Source: an uncultured Clostridia bacterium (lineage in GTDB: Bacteria > Bacillota > Clostridia > Christensenellales > UBA1242). From it: a stretch of 64,000 bases of DNA. The stretch is taken from NCBI GenBank assembly GCA_944350115.1, contig CALVNZ010000001.1:157378-221377 (forward strand). The letters are read 5' to 3'. Positions 1 through 6,653 of the stretch are shown here, piece by piece. Below the pieces are notes generated by a model that made no database searches, was not told the DNA's origin, and saw only the letters and a program-made list of their open reading frames with translations. Each line of letters starts with the position of its first letter. The first letter of the stretch is position 1. A program made the position numbers and the translations under genes.

Positions 1-388
1 CTGTCAAAGCAAGTGCTCTTCCATTTGGTCCAACAAAGCCTGTAATTCCACGAGTATTTACAACCCAATGCCATAAATCGTCACCATAAATCATTTTAAC
101 GAAAATATAGCATGGCATGCTTTTTCTTTCAACAAGTTTTTTCTTTCCATTTTTTTCTTCGACAACAGTTTCCATTGGAATGATAATGTCAAATATTCTA
201 TCTTGAAGACCAAATTTGGTCACAACTGTTGTTAAATTATCTTTTGCAACATTTTCATATCCTGAAAATGTGTGCAACGCATACCATTTTGCTTCACTTC
301 TTGGATCTGCTTGTTTTTCAATCTTTTCTTCTTGTTCAATAGTTTTTTCTGTTTCAACAGTTTCCAAGTCTTTGTTTTCTTCGCTCAT
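1..388 (-). CDS. nusG: transcription termination/antitermination protein NusG (C-terminal part outside window)
   Basis: NusG binds RNA polymerase and influences pausing, termination and transcription-translation coupling. The gene starts at the ATG at 386-388 behind an AGGGA ribosome site and runs off the left edge, so only about 129 codons are visible. After an acidic, Glu/Lys-rich leader of about 30 residues comes the NGN domain, recognised by KWYALHTFSGYE near residue 35 and by MPCYIFVKM and TRGITGFVGP further on. The KOW domain is not in the window. It lies 10 bases behind secE, the classical secE-nusG order, and is the third gene of a transcript starting upstream of rpmG. The acidic leader before the NGN domain is longer than in many NusG proteins. 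Confidence 0.95.
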   Translation of the reverse strand, partial: MSEENKDLETVETEKTIEQEEKIEKQADPRSEAKWYALHTFSGYENVAKDNLTTVVTKFGLQDRIFDIIIPMETVVEEKNGKKKLVERKSMPCYIFVKMIYGDDLWHWVVNTRGITGFVGPNGRALALT

Positions 389-398
389 TTTCCCTCCA

Positions 399-779
399 TC
401 ATCTCAAAAGCCCAAATAAATAACCAAATAAAGTGTCAAGTCCAAAAAGCACCAATGCAAACAAAAGAACAACAGCTAAAACAATTCCTGTTTTTTTGCA
501 AACTTCACCAAATGTTGGCCAAGTCACTTTTTTTAATTCACTGACTGTTTCTCTTGCTTTTTTTGCAAGTTTTCTTTCCTTTGGCTTCTTTTCTTTCTTT
601 TTAGCATTCTTGTCAGATTTAACTTCTTTTTCTGCTTTAACTTTTTTGGCTTTTGTTTCTTCTTTCGCAGGCAAACTCTTGTCACTAGTTTCTTCACTTG
701 TGACAATGCTTTCTTCTTCTGTCATTTGAGGTTCAGAACTATTTTCAGTTTTAACCAAGTTCTTTTTCTTTTTTGACAT
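399..779 (-). CDS. secE: preprotein translocase subunit SecE with long charged N-terminal extension
   Basis: SecE is the small essential subunit that clamps SecY in the membrane. The product has 126 residues. The last 55 carry the SecE signature (SELKKVTWPTFGEV) followed by one transmembrane helix (residues about 98-122). The first 70 residues are low-complexity and rich in Lys and Glu; Firmicutes SecE proteins are usually only 60-75 residues, so this extension roughly doubles the protein. It probably lies in the cytosol, and its role is unknown. The gene is 15 bases behind rpmG and 10 bases ahead of nusG, so the three are almost certainly co-transcribed. Confidence 0.93.
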   Translation of the reverse strand: MSKKKKNLVKTENSSEPQMTEEESIVTSEETSDKSLPAKEETKAKKVKAEKEVKSDKNAKKKEKKPKERKLAKKARETVSELKKVTWPTFGEVCKKTGIVLAVVLLFALVLFGLDTLFGYLFGLLR

Positions 780-794
780 AATGCCTCCTGCTGT

Positions 795-956
795 TTATTT
801 TGTTTCTTTATGAACGGTTCTCTTTCCACATTTTGGACAGAATTTCTTTATTTCAATCCTTTCAGGATTTGCAGAACTGTTTTTTGATGTGGCATAGTTT
901 CTTTCTTGACATTCTGTGCAAGCAAGAGTCACATATTTACGTTTTGGTGCTGCCAT
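795..956 (-). CDS. rpmG: 50S ribosomal protein L33
   Basis: L33 is a small zinc-ribbon protein of the large ribosomal subunit near the E site. The start chosen is the ATG at 954-956, preceded by TTAGGAG; it gives a normal 53-residue product. A longer reading from 1019 would translate the leader hairpin and is rejected. Two CxxC pairs (Cys14/Cys17 and Cys39/Cys42) show the zinc-binding form. The gene heads the rpmG-secE-nusG transcript. Its leader begins with a terminator-like hairpin (972-1007), which suggests control by attenuation. Confidence 0.94.
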   Translation of the reverse strand: MAAPKRKYVTLACTECQERNYATSKNSSANPERIEIKKFCPKCGKRTVHKETK

Positions 957-971
957 AATTAATCTCCTAAC

Positions 972-1007
972 AAAAAAACTAACACCCCGTGATTTGGAAG
1001 TGTTAGT
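972..1007 (-). promoter_or_regulatory. terminator-like hairpin in the leader of rpmG-secE-nusG
   Basis: On the minus strand the arms ACTAACAC (1007-1000) and GTGTTAGT (985-978) pair perfectly around a 14-base loop. Seven T residues follow at once (978-972), then the ribosome site of rpmG. The hairpin starts within a few bases of the expected transcription start, so it would be the first structure formed on the nascent RNA. The shape is that of an intrinsic terminator or attenuator. No ligand or protein can be named from sequence. Confidence 0.6.
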
Positions 1008-1009
1008 GT

Positions 1010-1038
1010 ATTTTAACATAACCCATTTGTTTTGTCAA
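1010..1038 (-). promoter_or_regulatory. promoter of rpmG-secE-nusG
   Basis: Reading the minus strand, TTGACA (1038-1033) is followed after 17 bases by TAAAAT (1015-1010). This is a near-consensus sigma-A promoter whose start point would fall at the base of the leader hairpin. Confidence 0.75.
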
Positions 1039-1091
1039 GAAAAAAACTATTAAATAATTTTTATTTTACTAAAATTTTGCGCGCGAACTTT

Positions 1092-1388
1092 TTACTTTTT
1101 GCCTTTCTTTTTAAATTCTTTCAAATCTGCATCTGAAACAAAGGTGTCAATAAGCATTGCCTTCTCTTTTTCGCCACATTTTTTTTCGACATCAGCATAA
1201 TTGGAAGGAAAATTGAAATCAAATTCATTTGTGATGACATACATAAAATAAACTTTCAAAAGTTCTTTTGCAAACAAAAACGCTTCATCATAATTGTCGC
1301 CTGAGGTAGAAATATCTAGGTCAGGAAAATACACTTTGGTTTCATCTTCATCAAAGTAAAATATAGCAGGATAAATAAATTGGCGCAT
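1092..1388 (-). CDS. HicB-like domain protein (orphan, no HicA partner seen)
   Basis: A 98-residue protein whose first 55 residues have the layout of the HicB antitoxin fold: YPAIFYFDEDETKVYFPDLDISTSGD followed by an amphipathic helix with DEAFLFAKELLK. The rest is charged and ends in a lysine-rich tail, without an obvious ribbon-helix-helix DNA-binding domain. HicB proteins normally neutralise a small HicA mRNA interferase encoded next door. No HicA-like reading frame lies on either side (the neighbours are rpmG and a 43-residue ORF). It may be an orphan domain with another binding role. The ribosome site AGGGAG lies just upstream of the ATG. Confidence 0.6.
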   Translation of the reverse strand: MRQFIYPAIFYFDEDETKVYFPDLDISTSGDNYDEAFLFAKELLKVYFMYVITNEFDFNFPSNYADVEKKCGEKEKAMLIDTFVSDADLKEFKKKGKK

Positions 1389-1449
1389 TTTGATTCTCCC
1401 TTACTTTTATATTTTATCAAAAAAAATTATAATAAACAAACAAAATGAC

Positions 1450-1474
1450 AAAAAAAATGGGCAAAAGCCCATTT
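1450..1474 (-). terminator. intrinsic terminator of the 43-residue small gene
   Basis: The arms AAATGGGC and GCCCATTT (1455-1462 and 1467-1474) form a perfect 8-base stem with a four-base loop. On the minus strand a T tract follows. It lies 16 bases after the stop codon of the small gene. Confidence 0.8.
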
Positions 1475-1489
1475 CTCTAATTAATTATT

Positions 1490-1621
1490 TTATCTTGTTA
1501 AACCTTCGTCATATTTTGCCTTTCCTTCACATATGAAGGCGTTGCGAGATTTTTGTGCAACTGAATTGTATGAAACAACGGTCACTTTATCTTTTAAAAT
1601 TGTAAGTTCTACATTTGGCAT
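1490..1621 (-). CDS. small protein of 43 residues, unknown family
   Basis: This gene is short but has every sign of being real: a sigma-A promoter (1647-1675), a perfect AGGAGG site seven bases before the ATG (1619-1621), and an intrinsic terminator just after the stop. The product starts MPNVELTILKDKVTVVSYNS and ends KYDEGLTR. It begins with a beta-like alternation of hydrophobic residues, has one cysteine and no membrane segment or signal peptide. I do not recognise a family. It sits alone between argS and the HicB-like gene on the same strand. The sequence gives no functional call beyond a small, apparently monocistronic, soluble protein. Confidence 0.7.
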   Translation of the reverse strand: MPNVELTILKDKVTVVSYNSVAQKSRNAFICEGKAKYDEGLTR

Positions 1622-1646
1622 GTCCAATCCTCCTATCAACGATTCT

Positions 1647-1675
1647 AATATAACACAAAAACCTGAATTTGTAAA
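1647..1675 (-). promoter_or_regulatory. promoter of the 43-residue small gene
   Basis: On the minus strand TTTACA (1675-1670) and TATATT (1652-1647) are 17 bases apart, ending about 25 bases before the start codon. Confidence 0.75.
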
Positions 1676-1722
1676 TACTTTTTTTTAAAATTTTTTTCTG
1701 TTTTTAAAGTTTTTTTCTTTCT

Positions 1723-3462
1723 TTACATCTTGTCTGGAAGCTCAATCGCAAGCACTTCACAAGCCCGAGAAATCGCATCCAAAGTCAGTTTTGAAAGAGA
1801 AAGTTTTGTTTGCTTTTTCTTTTCATCTTCTTCTGACAAAATGTGTTCGGAGTTATAGAAAGATGAAAAGTTTTTTGCTAAATCATAAAGTGTGGAGCAA
1901 ATTCCGCTCAAACTTTTTTCAATAAATGCTTGGTCATAACTCTCTTCCAATTTTGACAAAGAAATCAAAACGTCTTTTTGTTCATCAGTGTAAAAATCAA
2001 ACCTATTTTCAAATTTGCCAGCTTTTGCTAAGATAGATTTTATCCTACAAGCCGTGTATTGAATATACGGACCCGTCTTGCCTTCAAAAGATGTAAATCT
2101 GTCAAGGTCAAAAATATAGTCTTTTTCAACGGTGTTTGAAAGATCGGCAAATTTTAGTGCAGCATTTCCAATCATTCTTTTTAAGTCGTCGTCATATTGC
2201 GTTCCGTTTTGTTCAAGTTTTTGTCCCGCTTTTTCATACAGCATTTCAAGCAAGTCTGAAAGAGCAACATTTCCACCATTTCTGGTTTTGAGCGCTTTGC
2301 CATCTTTACCATTTAAAGTGCCAAAACCTGTATGCCACAAAAGCTGATCTATTGGCGAAATACCTGCTTTTTTGCACGCACGAAAAATTTGCGTAAATCT
2401 TTGCGACTGTCTTGCATCTGTAAAATAATGAATAATGTCTGGATGATAAAACTTGTTTCTATAATAAATTGTCGCAATATCAGATGTCGCATAAAGCTCT
2501 CCACCATTTGATTTTTGAATCATGAGTGGTGGCATTGGATTTTCATATCTTTGTGGTTCATTTTCACTCTTTTTAGGAATTGGAATTTGCTCGCCTTCTT
2601 CTGCAACATCAACAACAAGCGCACCTTCGCTTATGTAAGCAAGTCCTTTGTCTTTAAAAATATTGATCACTGTTTCAATATATTCACTCGCATTGCTCTC
2701 GCCATTCCAAAGATCGAAATCAACATTAATGCCTTTGCACACTTTTTTAATTTCTTCAACAGAAACCCGCCTTAATTCTTTCCAAAAATCAAAATAAGGT
2801 TGCTGTTTTCTTTGAAAAGCCAATGTCAGTTCTTCTGCACGCTTTTTAAAAGTTTCGTCTTCTTCCTTGATTCTGCTCGCTTTTGGATAAGCATAATTCA
2901 TGACTTCAATAGTCACTTTTTCTTTGCCTGACAAAAAGTCATCAAGCCTGTTTTCTTTTTCAAGAAGTGCCATGATTAAACCCATTGGCATTCCCCAATC
3001 GCCCAAGAAAATGTCACTTATAACCTTATAGCCAAGCTTTTTATAAAGCCTTTTAAATGCTTCGCCGATGTTAAAAGATCGCATATGCCCAATATGCATC
3101 GCTTTGCCAATGTTTGGCCCACCATAATCTATAAAAATAGTCTGTTTTTTCTCTTGTTTTTCTTTACCTTGTTTTTCAACTTCAAGGGCAAGTTTCTTTT
3201 GCCCATTTTGTGTTAAACTTATGTTTATAAAAGCTGGTTTTGCAACAGAAAAAACAAAATCTTCATTTTTACCGATATTTTTAACAATCTCTTCTGCAAT
3301 TTCAAAGGGAGCTTTCCCCAATTTTTTTGCAAGTGCAAAACATGAATTGCATTGAAAGTCGCATAACTTTGGAAGCGCAGAAAACCCGACAGAAAAAGTT
3401 CCGTCAATTTTAGCCTTTTTTGCAGCATCATTTAAAAGTTTTTGTGCATTTTCTTTAATCAT
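1723..3462 (-). CDS. argS: arginyl-tRNA synthetase
   Basis: ArgRS is a class I synthetase charging tRNA-Arg. The 579-residue product has the family layout: an N-terminal additional domain (about 1-105), the catalytic Rossmann fold with HIGH at residues 123-126 after GGPNIGKAM, and a region LKTRNGG in the place of the KMSKS loop, where ArgRS is typically degenerate. A C-terminal helical anticodon-binding domain follows (TGPYIQYTACRIKSIL onwards). Length is normal. The start overlaps the end of recR by 8 bases, so argS is the last gene of the dnaX-ybaB-recR-argS run. No clear terminator follows, only T-rich sequence at 1681-1722. Confidence 0.95.
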   Translation of the reverse strand: MIKENAQKLLNDAAKKAKIDGTFSVGFSALPKLCDFQCNSCFALAKKLGKAPFEIAEEIVKNIGKNEDFVFSVAKPAFINISLTQNGQKKLALEVEKQGKEKQEKKQTIFIDYGGPNIGKAMHIGHMRSFNIGEAFKRLYKKLGYKVISDIFLGDWGMPMGLIMALLEKENRLDDFLSGKEKVTIEVMNYAYPKASRIKEEDETFKKRAEELTLAFQRKQQPYFDFWKELRRVSVEEIKKVCKGINVDFDLWNGESNASEYIETVINIFKDKGLAYISEGALVVDVAEEGEQIPIPKKSENEPQRYENPMPPLMIQKSNGGELYATSDIATIYYRNKFYHPDIIHYFTDARQSQRFTQIFRACKKAGISPIDQLLWHTGFGTLNGKDGKALKTRNGGNVALSDLLEMLYEKAGQKLEQNGTQYDDDLKRMIGNAALKFADLSNTVEKDYIFDLDRFTSFEGKTGPYIQYTACRIKSILAKAGKFENRFDFYTDEQKDVLISLSKLEESYDQAFIEKSLSGICSTLYDLAKNFSSFYNSEHILSEEDEKKKQTKLSLSKLTLDAISRACEVLAIELPDKM

Positions 3463-4054
3463 CTATTTCCCTTCTTGCTTCCATCGCTTTTGACAGAGTC
3501 ATTTCATCTGCGTATTCAAGATTGCTTCCCATCGAAATCCCTTGTGCAAGTCTTGTAACTTTGACGCCAAGTGGTTTTAAAATTTTAGCAATATACATTG
3601 CCGTTGCGTCACCTTCAACATCAGGATCTGTCGCCATAATGACTTCTGTGACCTTATCATTTTTAACTCTTTCAAGCAGTTCTTTTATTCTTATGTCATT
3701 CGGGCCACGGTTTTCTAATGGACTAATTGTGCCAAAAAGCACATGATAAGTCCCATTATAATTTTTGACCTTTTCCATTGCTATAACATCTTTTGGATCT
3801 TTGACAACACAAACAGTTTTGCAATCGCGACTTGAACAAATGTCACATAAAGGCTTGTCCGTGTAGTTGCCACATTTTGAACAAAACATGACCTTTTCTT
3901 TCACATTTATGATTGCATCTGCAAAATTTTTCGCCCTTTCTTGTGATCCATCAATAATAGAAAAAGCATAGCGCTGTGCCGTCTTGTAACCAACGCCGGG
4001 AAGAGATCTAAAATATTCAATCAGTCTTTCAATTGGATCGTCAAAATTTGCCAT
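3455..4054 (-). CDS. recR: recombination mediator RecR
   Basis: RecR, with RecO and RecF, helps load RecA at single-strand gaps. The 199-residue product has a helix-hairpin-helix (SLPGVGYKTAQRYAF), a zinc finger with Cys58, Cys61, Cys70 and Cys73, and a Toprim domain with IMATDPDVEGDATAMYI. Length and domain order are normal. It starts one base after ybaB ends and overlaps argS by 8 bases. The dnaX-ybaB-recR order is conserved widely in bacteria, which supports all three calls. Confidence 0.96.
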   Translation of the reverse strand: MANFDDPIERLIEYFRSLPGVGYKTAQRYAFSIIDGSQERAKNFADAIINVKEKVMFCSKCGNYTDKPLCDICSSRDCKTVCVVKDPKDVIAMEKVKNYNGTYHVLFGTISPLENRGPNDIRIKELLERVKNDKVTEVIMATDPDVEGDATAMYIAKILKPLGVKVTRLAQGISMGSNLEYADEMTLSKAMEARREIDD

Positions 4055-4055
4055 C

Positions 4056-4376
4056 TTACATTCCTGGGATTTGTGGAATTCGTTCTTTTTCTGCTATTTC
4101 TATTTTAGTCATTGCGTCATTGAACGCCGAAACAATCAAATCTTCCAGCATTTCAACATCATCTGGGTCAACAACTTCTTTTTTAATGCTTACCGCTTTC
4201 AAGGTTTTGTTGCCAAGCATTTTTGCTTCAACCATTCCGCCACCCGAACTTCCAACAAATTCTTCTGCGTCAAGAGCGGCCCTCGCTTCTTGCATTTGTT
4301 GTTGAAGTTTTTGCGCTTGCCTCATAAGTTGTTGCATGTTTCCTCCGCCAAAGCCTCCGCCAAAACCGTATCCCAT
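4056..4376 (-). CDS. ybaB: YbaB/EbfC family nucleoid-associated protein
   Basis: Members of this family are small dimeric DNA-binding proteins. The 106-residue product has a Gly-rich start, then NMQQLMRQAQKLQQQMQEA, the typical long helix of the family. The conserved core continues with VEAKMLGNKTLKAVSIKKEVVDPDDVEMLEDLIVSAFNDA. An AGGTTT site precedes the ATG at 4374-4376. It sits between dnaX and recR, its usual place, and may act with DNA replication or repair, although this is inferred from context only. Confidence 0.93.
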   Translation of the reverse strand: MGYGFGGGFGGGNMQQLMRQAQKLQQQMQEARAALDAEEFVGSSGGGMVEAKMLGNKTLKAVSIKKEVVDPDDVEMLEDLIVSAFNDAMTKIEIAEKERIPQIPGM

Positions 4377-4391
4377 AATTAAACCTCCATT

Positions 4392-4763
4392 TTATTTTAT
4401 AACTTTAAGTTTGTTGCCAAACATTTTTCTCAATTTTTCTTCGTCTAGTTCAGTCGCTTTCGGCAACTCTTCTTTTTTGTTTATCATAACAGTTAGATCA
4501 AGCCCTTGCCAACTTAACGCCCTTTCAATTTCTCTTTTCCCATCTTCAAGCAAAGCTGAAATGGTGTTGTCAAAAGTTGATATAATCAATTTCCCGTCTT
4601 CAATTTTTACATCAGTTATATCGCCACAAGCAACGTGTAATGCGACATGTTTGTGTTCTTTTAAGAAAAGCACAACTTTTCCCCAAACTTCTCTTTCATT
4701 GTTTGCACCTTTTGTCACAAGTGGCTTAATTAATTTTTTTTTTCGATTTCTCCATTCACACAA
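4392..4763 (-). CDS. dnaX: tau-specific C-terminal extension of DnaX in the -1 frame
   Basis: This open frame is in the -1 frame relative to dnaX and overlaps its end. Read alone it would begin with a TTG with no ribosome site, so it is not likely to be a separate gene. Joined to dnaX through a -1 shift at the A10 run (4734-4743 on the plus strand), it gives ...EIEKKKLIKPLV and then about 110 more residues. These include WGKVVLFLKEHKHVALHVACGDITDV and a predicted alpha/beta domain that resembles the C-terminal domain of Firmicutes tau. The joined protein would have about 484 residues, against 371 for the unshifted form. A missing A in the assembly would give the same picture. Confidence 0.72.
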   Translation of the reverse strand: MCEWRNRKKKLIKPLVTKGANNEREVWGKVVLFLKEHKHVALHVACGDITDVKIEDGKLIISTFDNTISALLEDGKREIERALSWQGLDLTVMINKKEELPKATELDEEKLRKMFGNKLKVIK

Positions 4764-5845
4764 TTCACTGCAATGCTTTCTAGAAGCAATCTCGTTGATA
4801 AAGCATATCTTAATTCAGTTTCACTTTCTGCAAAATTTTGCATATAGACAATCAATTGTTTGTCAGAAACTTTTTCGGATTGATTTAAGAATTTTTCAAG
4901 CAAGTCTTCCGGTAAATTTAATATAACGTTTGGCTCTTTGCATGTTTTGCAAACAAGCAGATCTCTTGCGTGCTTTGCGGCATCTTTCGCAAACACCGCA
5001 AGATTTTTCCCACTGGCGTCAATATCATTAATCAAATTCAAAATGCCACCAATGTCTTTTTCAATAATTTTATCAAAAAACTCTATAAGTAAATCATGGT
5101 CAGTTGTTCCCAGCACTTTCAAAACGTCTTCTTTTGTAATATGACCATTTGAGTAAGCATTGATCGAGTCTGCAATAGAAAGCGTGTCGCGCACACTGCC
5201 TTCACCACTCGCAGCGATAAGTTTAATTGCTTCTGGTTCAGCATCAATATTTTCGCTTTTGAAAACATTTGTCAAAACTTTCGAAAGATTTTCAATTGAA
5301 AGAAGTCTAAAATCAAACCTTGAACATCTTGAAAGGATCGTTGCAGGAAGTTTTTGCACTTCTGTTGTCGCCAATATAAAAATAACATATTTTGGTGGTT
5401 CTTCAAGAGTTTTTAAAAGAGCGTTGAATGCACTGTCTGAAAGCATGTGCACTTCGTCAATGATGTAAACTTTGTACTTTGCCCCAATTGGTGCAAATTT
5501 GACTTTTTCTCGCAACTCCCTAATGTCGTCAACACGATTGTTTGATGCCGCGTCGATTTCTATTATGTTGATGTCGTTTTCTTCAGCAAGTCTTTTGCAA
5601 GTTTCACATTTTCCACAAGGCGAACCTGTCATGTTGTTTTCACAATTGACAGCTTTAGCAAAAATTTTTGCAACGCTTGTTTTCCCAGTTCCTCTTGATC
5701 CTGTAAATAAATATGCATGAGAAAGCTTTCCTGCCAAAATTTGATTGGCAAGCGTTTTCGTAATATGCTCCTGCCCAACCACTTCCTCAAAAGTGCGAGG
5801 TCTATACTTTCTGTAAAGAGCGAGATGTGTTTCTTTTCCTTCCAT
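4730..5845 (-). CDS. dnaX: DNA polymerase III subunit DnaX (unshifted, gamma-like product)
   Basis: DnaX is the ATPase of the clamp loader that places the sliding clamp on DNA. The 371 residues hold the Walker A motif GSRGTGKT (about 49-56), a zinc site with Cys68, Cys77, Cys80 and Cys83, the DEVHML Walker B region and the SRC sensor (ILSRCSRF). The collar domain follows. The frame ends just after a run of ten A residues as ...EIEKKN. In Escherichia coli and Thermus, dnaX makes two products by slippage on an A-rich site; the arrangement here matches that. It is the first gene of a run with ybaB, recR and argS and has its own promoter (5865-5892). Confidence 0.94.
   Translation of the reverse strand: MEGKETHLALYRKYRPRTFEEVVGQEHITKTLANQILAGKLSHAYLFTGSRGTGKTSVAKIFAKAVNCENNMTGSPCGKCETCKRLAEENDINIIEIDAASNNRVDDIRELREKVKFAPIGAKYKVYIIDEVHMLSDSAFNALLKTLEEPPKYVIFILATTEVQKLPATILSRCSRFDFRLLSIENLSKVLTNVFKSENIDAEPEAIKLIAASGEGSVRDTLSIADSINAYSNGHITKEDVLKVLGTTDHDLLIEFFDKIIEKDIGGILNLINDIDASGKNLAVFAKDAAKHARDLLVCKTCKEPNVILNLPEDLLEKFLNQSEKVSDKQLIVYMQNFAESETELRYALSTRLLLESIAVNCVNGEIEKKN
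4734..4743 (-). promoter_or_regulatory. A10 slippage site in dnaX
   Basis: Ten T residues on the plus strand read as ten A residues in the message: GAA AAA AAA AAT TAA in frame 0. They include the heptamer A AAA AAA that allows -1 ribosomal slippage, and the homopolymer length also suits RNA polymerase slippage. The zero-frame stop comes at once, and the -1 frame stays open for about 115 codons. Confidence 0.7.
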
Positions 5846-5864
5846 ATTAAATCCTACTAATCTT

Positions 5865-5892
5865 ATTATACAGATTTAAAAACTGTTGTAAA
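5865..5892 (-). promoter_or_regulatory. promoter of dnaX operon
   Basis: On the minus strand TTTACA (5892-5887) and TATAAT (5870-5865) are 16 bases apart, just behind tpiA and 20 bases ahead of the dnaX start. Confidence 0.7.
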
Positions 5893-5903
5893 GTCAATTT
5901 TAA

Positions 5904-6653
5904 TTACTTTAAATTATTTGCAATATCTAAAAATGCGTTGACGTTTAATGAAATCTTTCCAAACAAACCGCCATCAATACCCGGGCAATTCAAAAGTGCC
6001 GCAACGTTTTTTTCATTTAAGCTTCCGCCATAAAGAACTTGAATGTCTCTGCTTGCTTTTTCTGAATAGCTTTCAAAAATAACTTTTCGAATTACTTTTG
6101 CCGCATTTTCAACATCTTTAACGCTTGCATTTTGACCTGTTCCAATAGCCCAAACTGGTTCATATGCTATAACAACACTTTCCAGTTCATTTTCATAAAG
6201 TCCTCTCACGCCTTCTTCAATTTGATGCCTAATAACTTCGAAAGTTTTTCCTGTGTTTCGATCAGTCAATGATTCTCCAATGCAGAATATGCATTTTAAA
6301 CCATTTTTTAACGCAGTTTTAATTTTTTTGTTGATGAGTTTGTCTGTTTCTTTATATTTATTTCTTCTTTCACTATGTCCAACTATCACATACTCCACAC
6401 CAGCATTTTTAAGCATTTTTGCACTAACTTCACCAGTAAATGCACCTTCTTCTTCATCACTGACGTTCTGTGCCCCGATTTTTACAAGACTTCCTTTTGC
6501 CAAAAAAGAGGCAACTGGAAGCGACAAAAATGATGGGCATAAAACAACATCAGCCCTGTTTCCAGTGAATCCCGAAACAAATCTCATGAAATATGCTTTG
6601 CTTTCCTCTGGCGTTTGGTTCATTTTAAAATTTCCGACAATTAATTTTTTCAT
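5904..6653 (-). CDS. tpiA: triosephosphate isomerase
   Basis: TPI interconverts dihydroxyacetone phosphate and glyceraldehyde 3-phosphate in glycolysis. The 249-residue product is full length. Visible are the active-site lysine in GNFKMN, the catalytic histidine in VGHSERR, and the signature AYEPVWAIGTG with the catalytic glutamate and the flexible loop. The phosphate-binding GGS motif (VLYGGSLN) follows. Its start overlaps the pgk stop as ATGA, so pgk and tpiA are translationally coupled. This pairing is standard for lower glycolysis in Firmicutes. Confidence 0.97.
   Translation of the reverse strand: MKKLIVGNFKMNQTPEESKAYFMRFVSGFTGNRADVVLCPSFLSLPVASFLAKGSLVKIGAQNVSDEEEGAFTGEVSAKMLKNAGVEYVIVGHSERRNKYKETDKLINKKIKTALKNGLKCIFCIGESLTDRNTGKTFEVIRHQIEEGVRGLYENELESVVIAYEPVWAIGTGQNASVKDVENAAKVIRKVIFESYSEKASRDIQVLYGGSLNEKNVAALLNCPGIDGGLFGKISLNVNAFLDIANNLK

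Noticed and set aside
795-1019. A longer L33 with 21 extra residues
   Set aside because: The extension would be coded by the leader hairpin and part of the promoter; the internal ATG at 956 has a good ribosome site and gives a normal L33.
4392-4763. A separate 123-residue gene starting with TTG
   Set aside because: It has no ribosome site, begins inside dnaX and its product is better explained as the tau extension reached by slippage at the A10 run.
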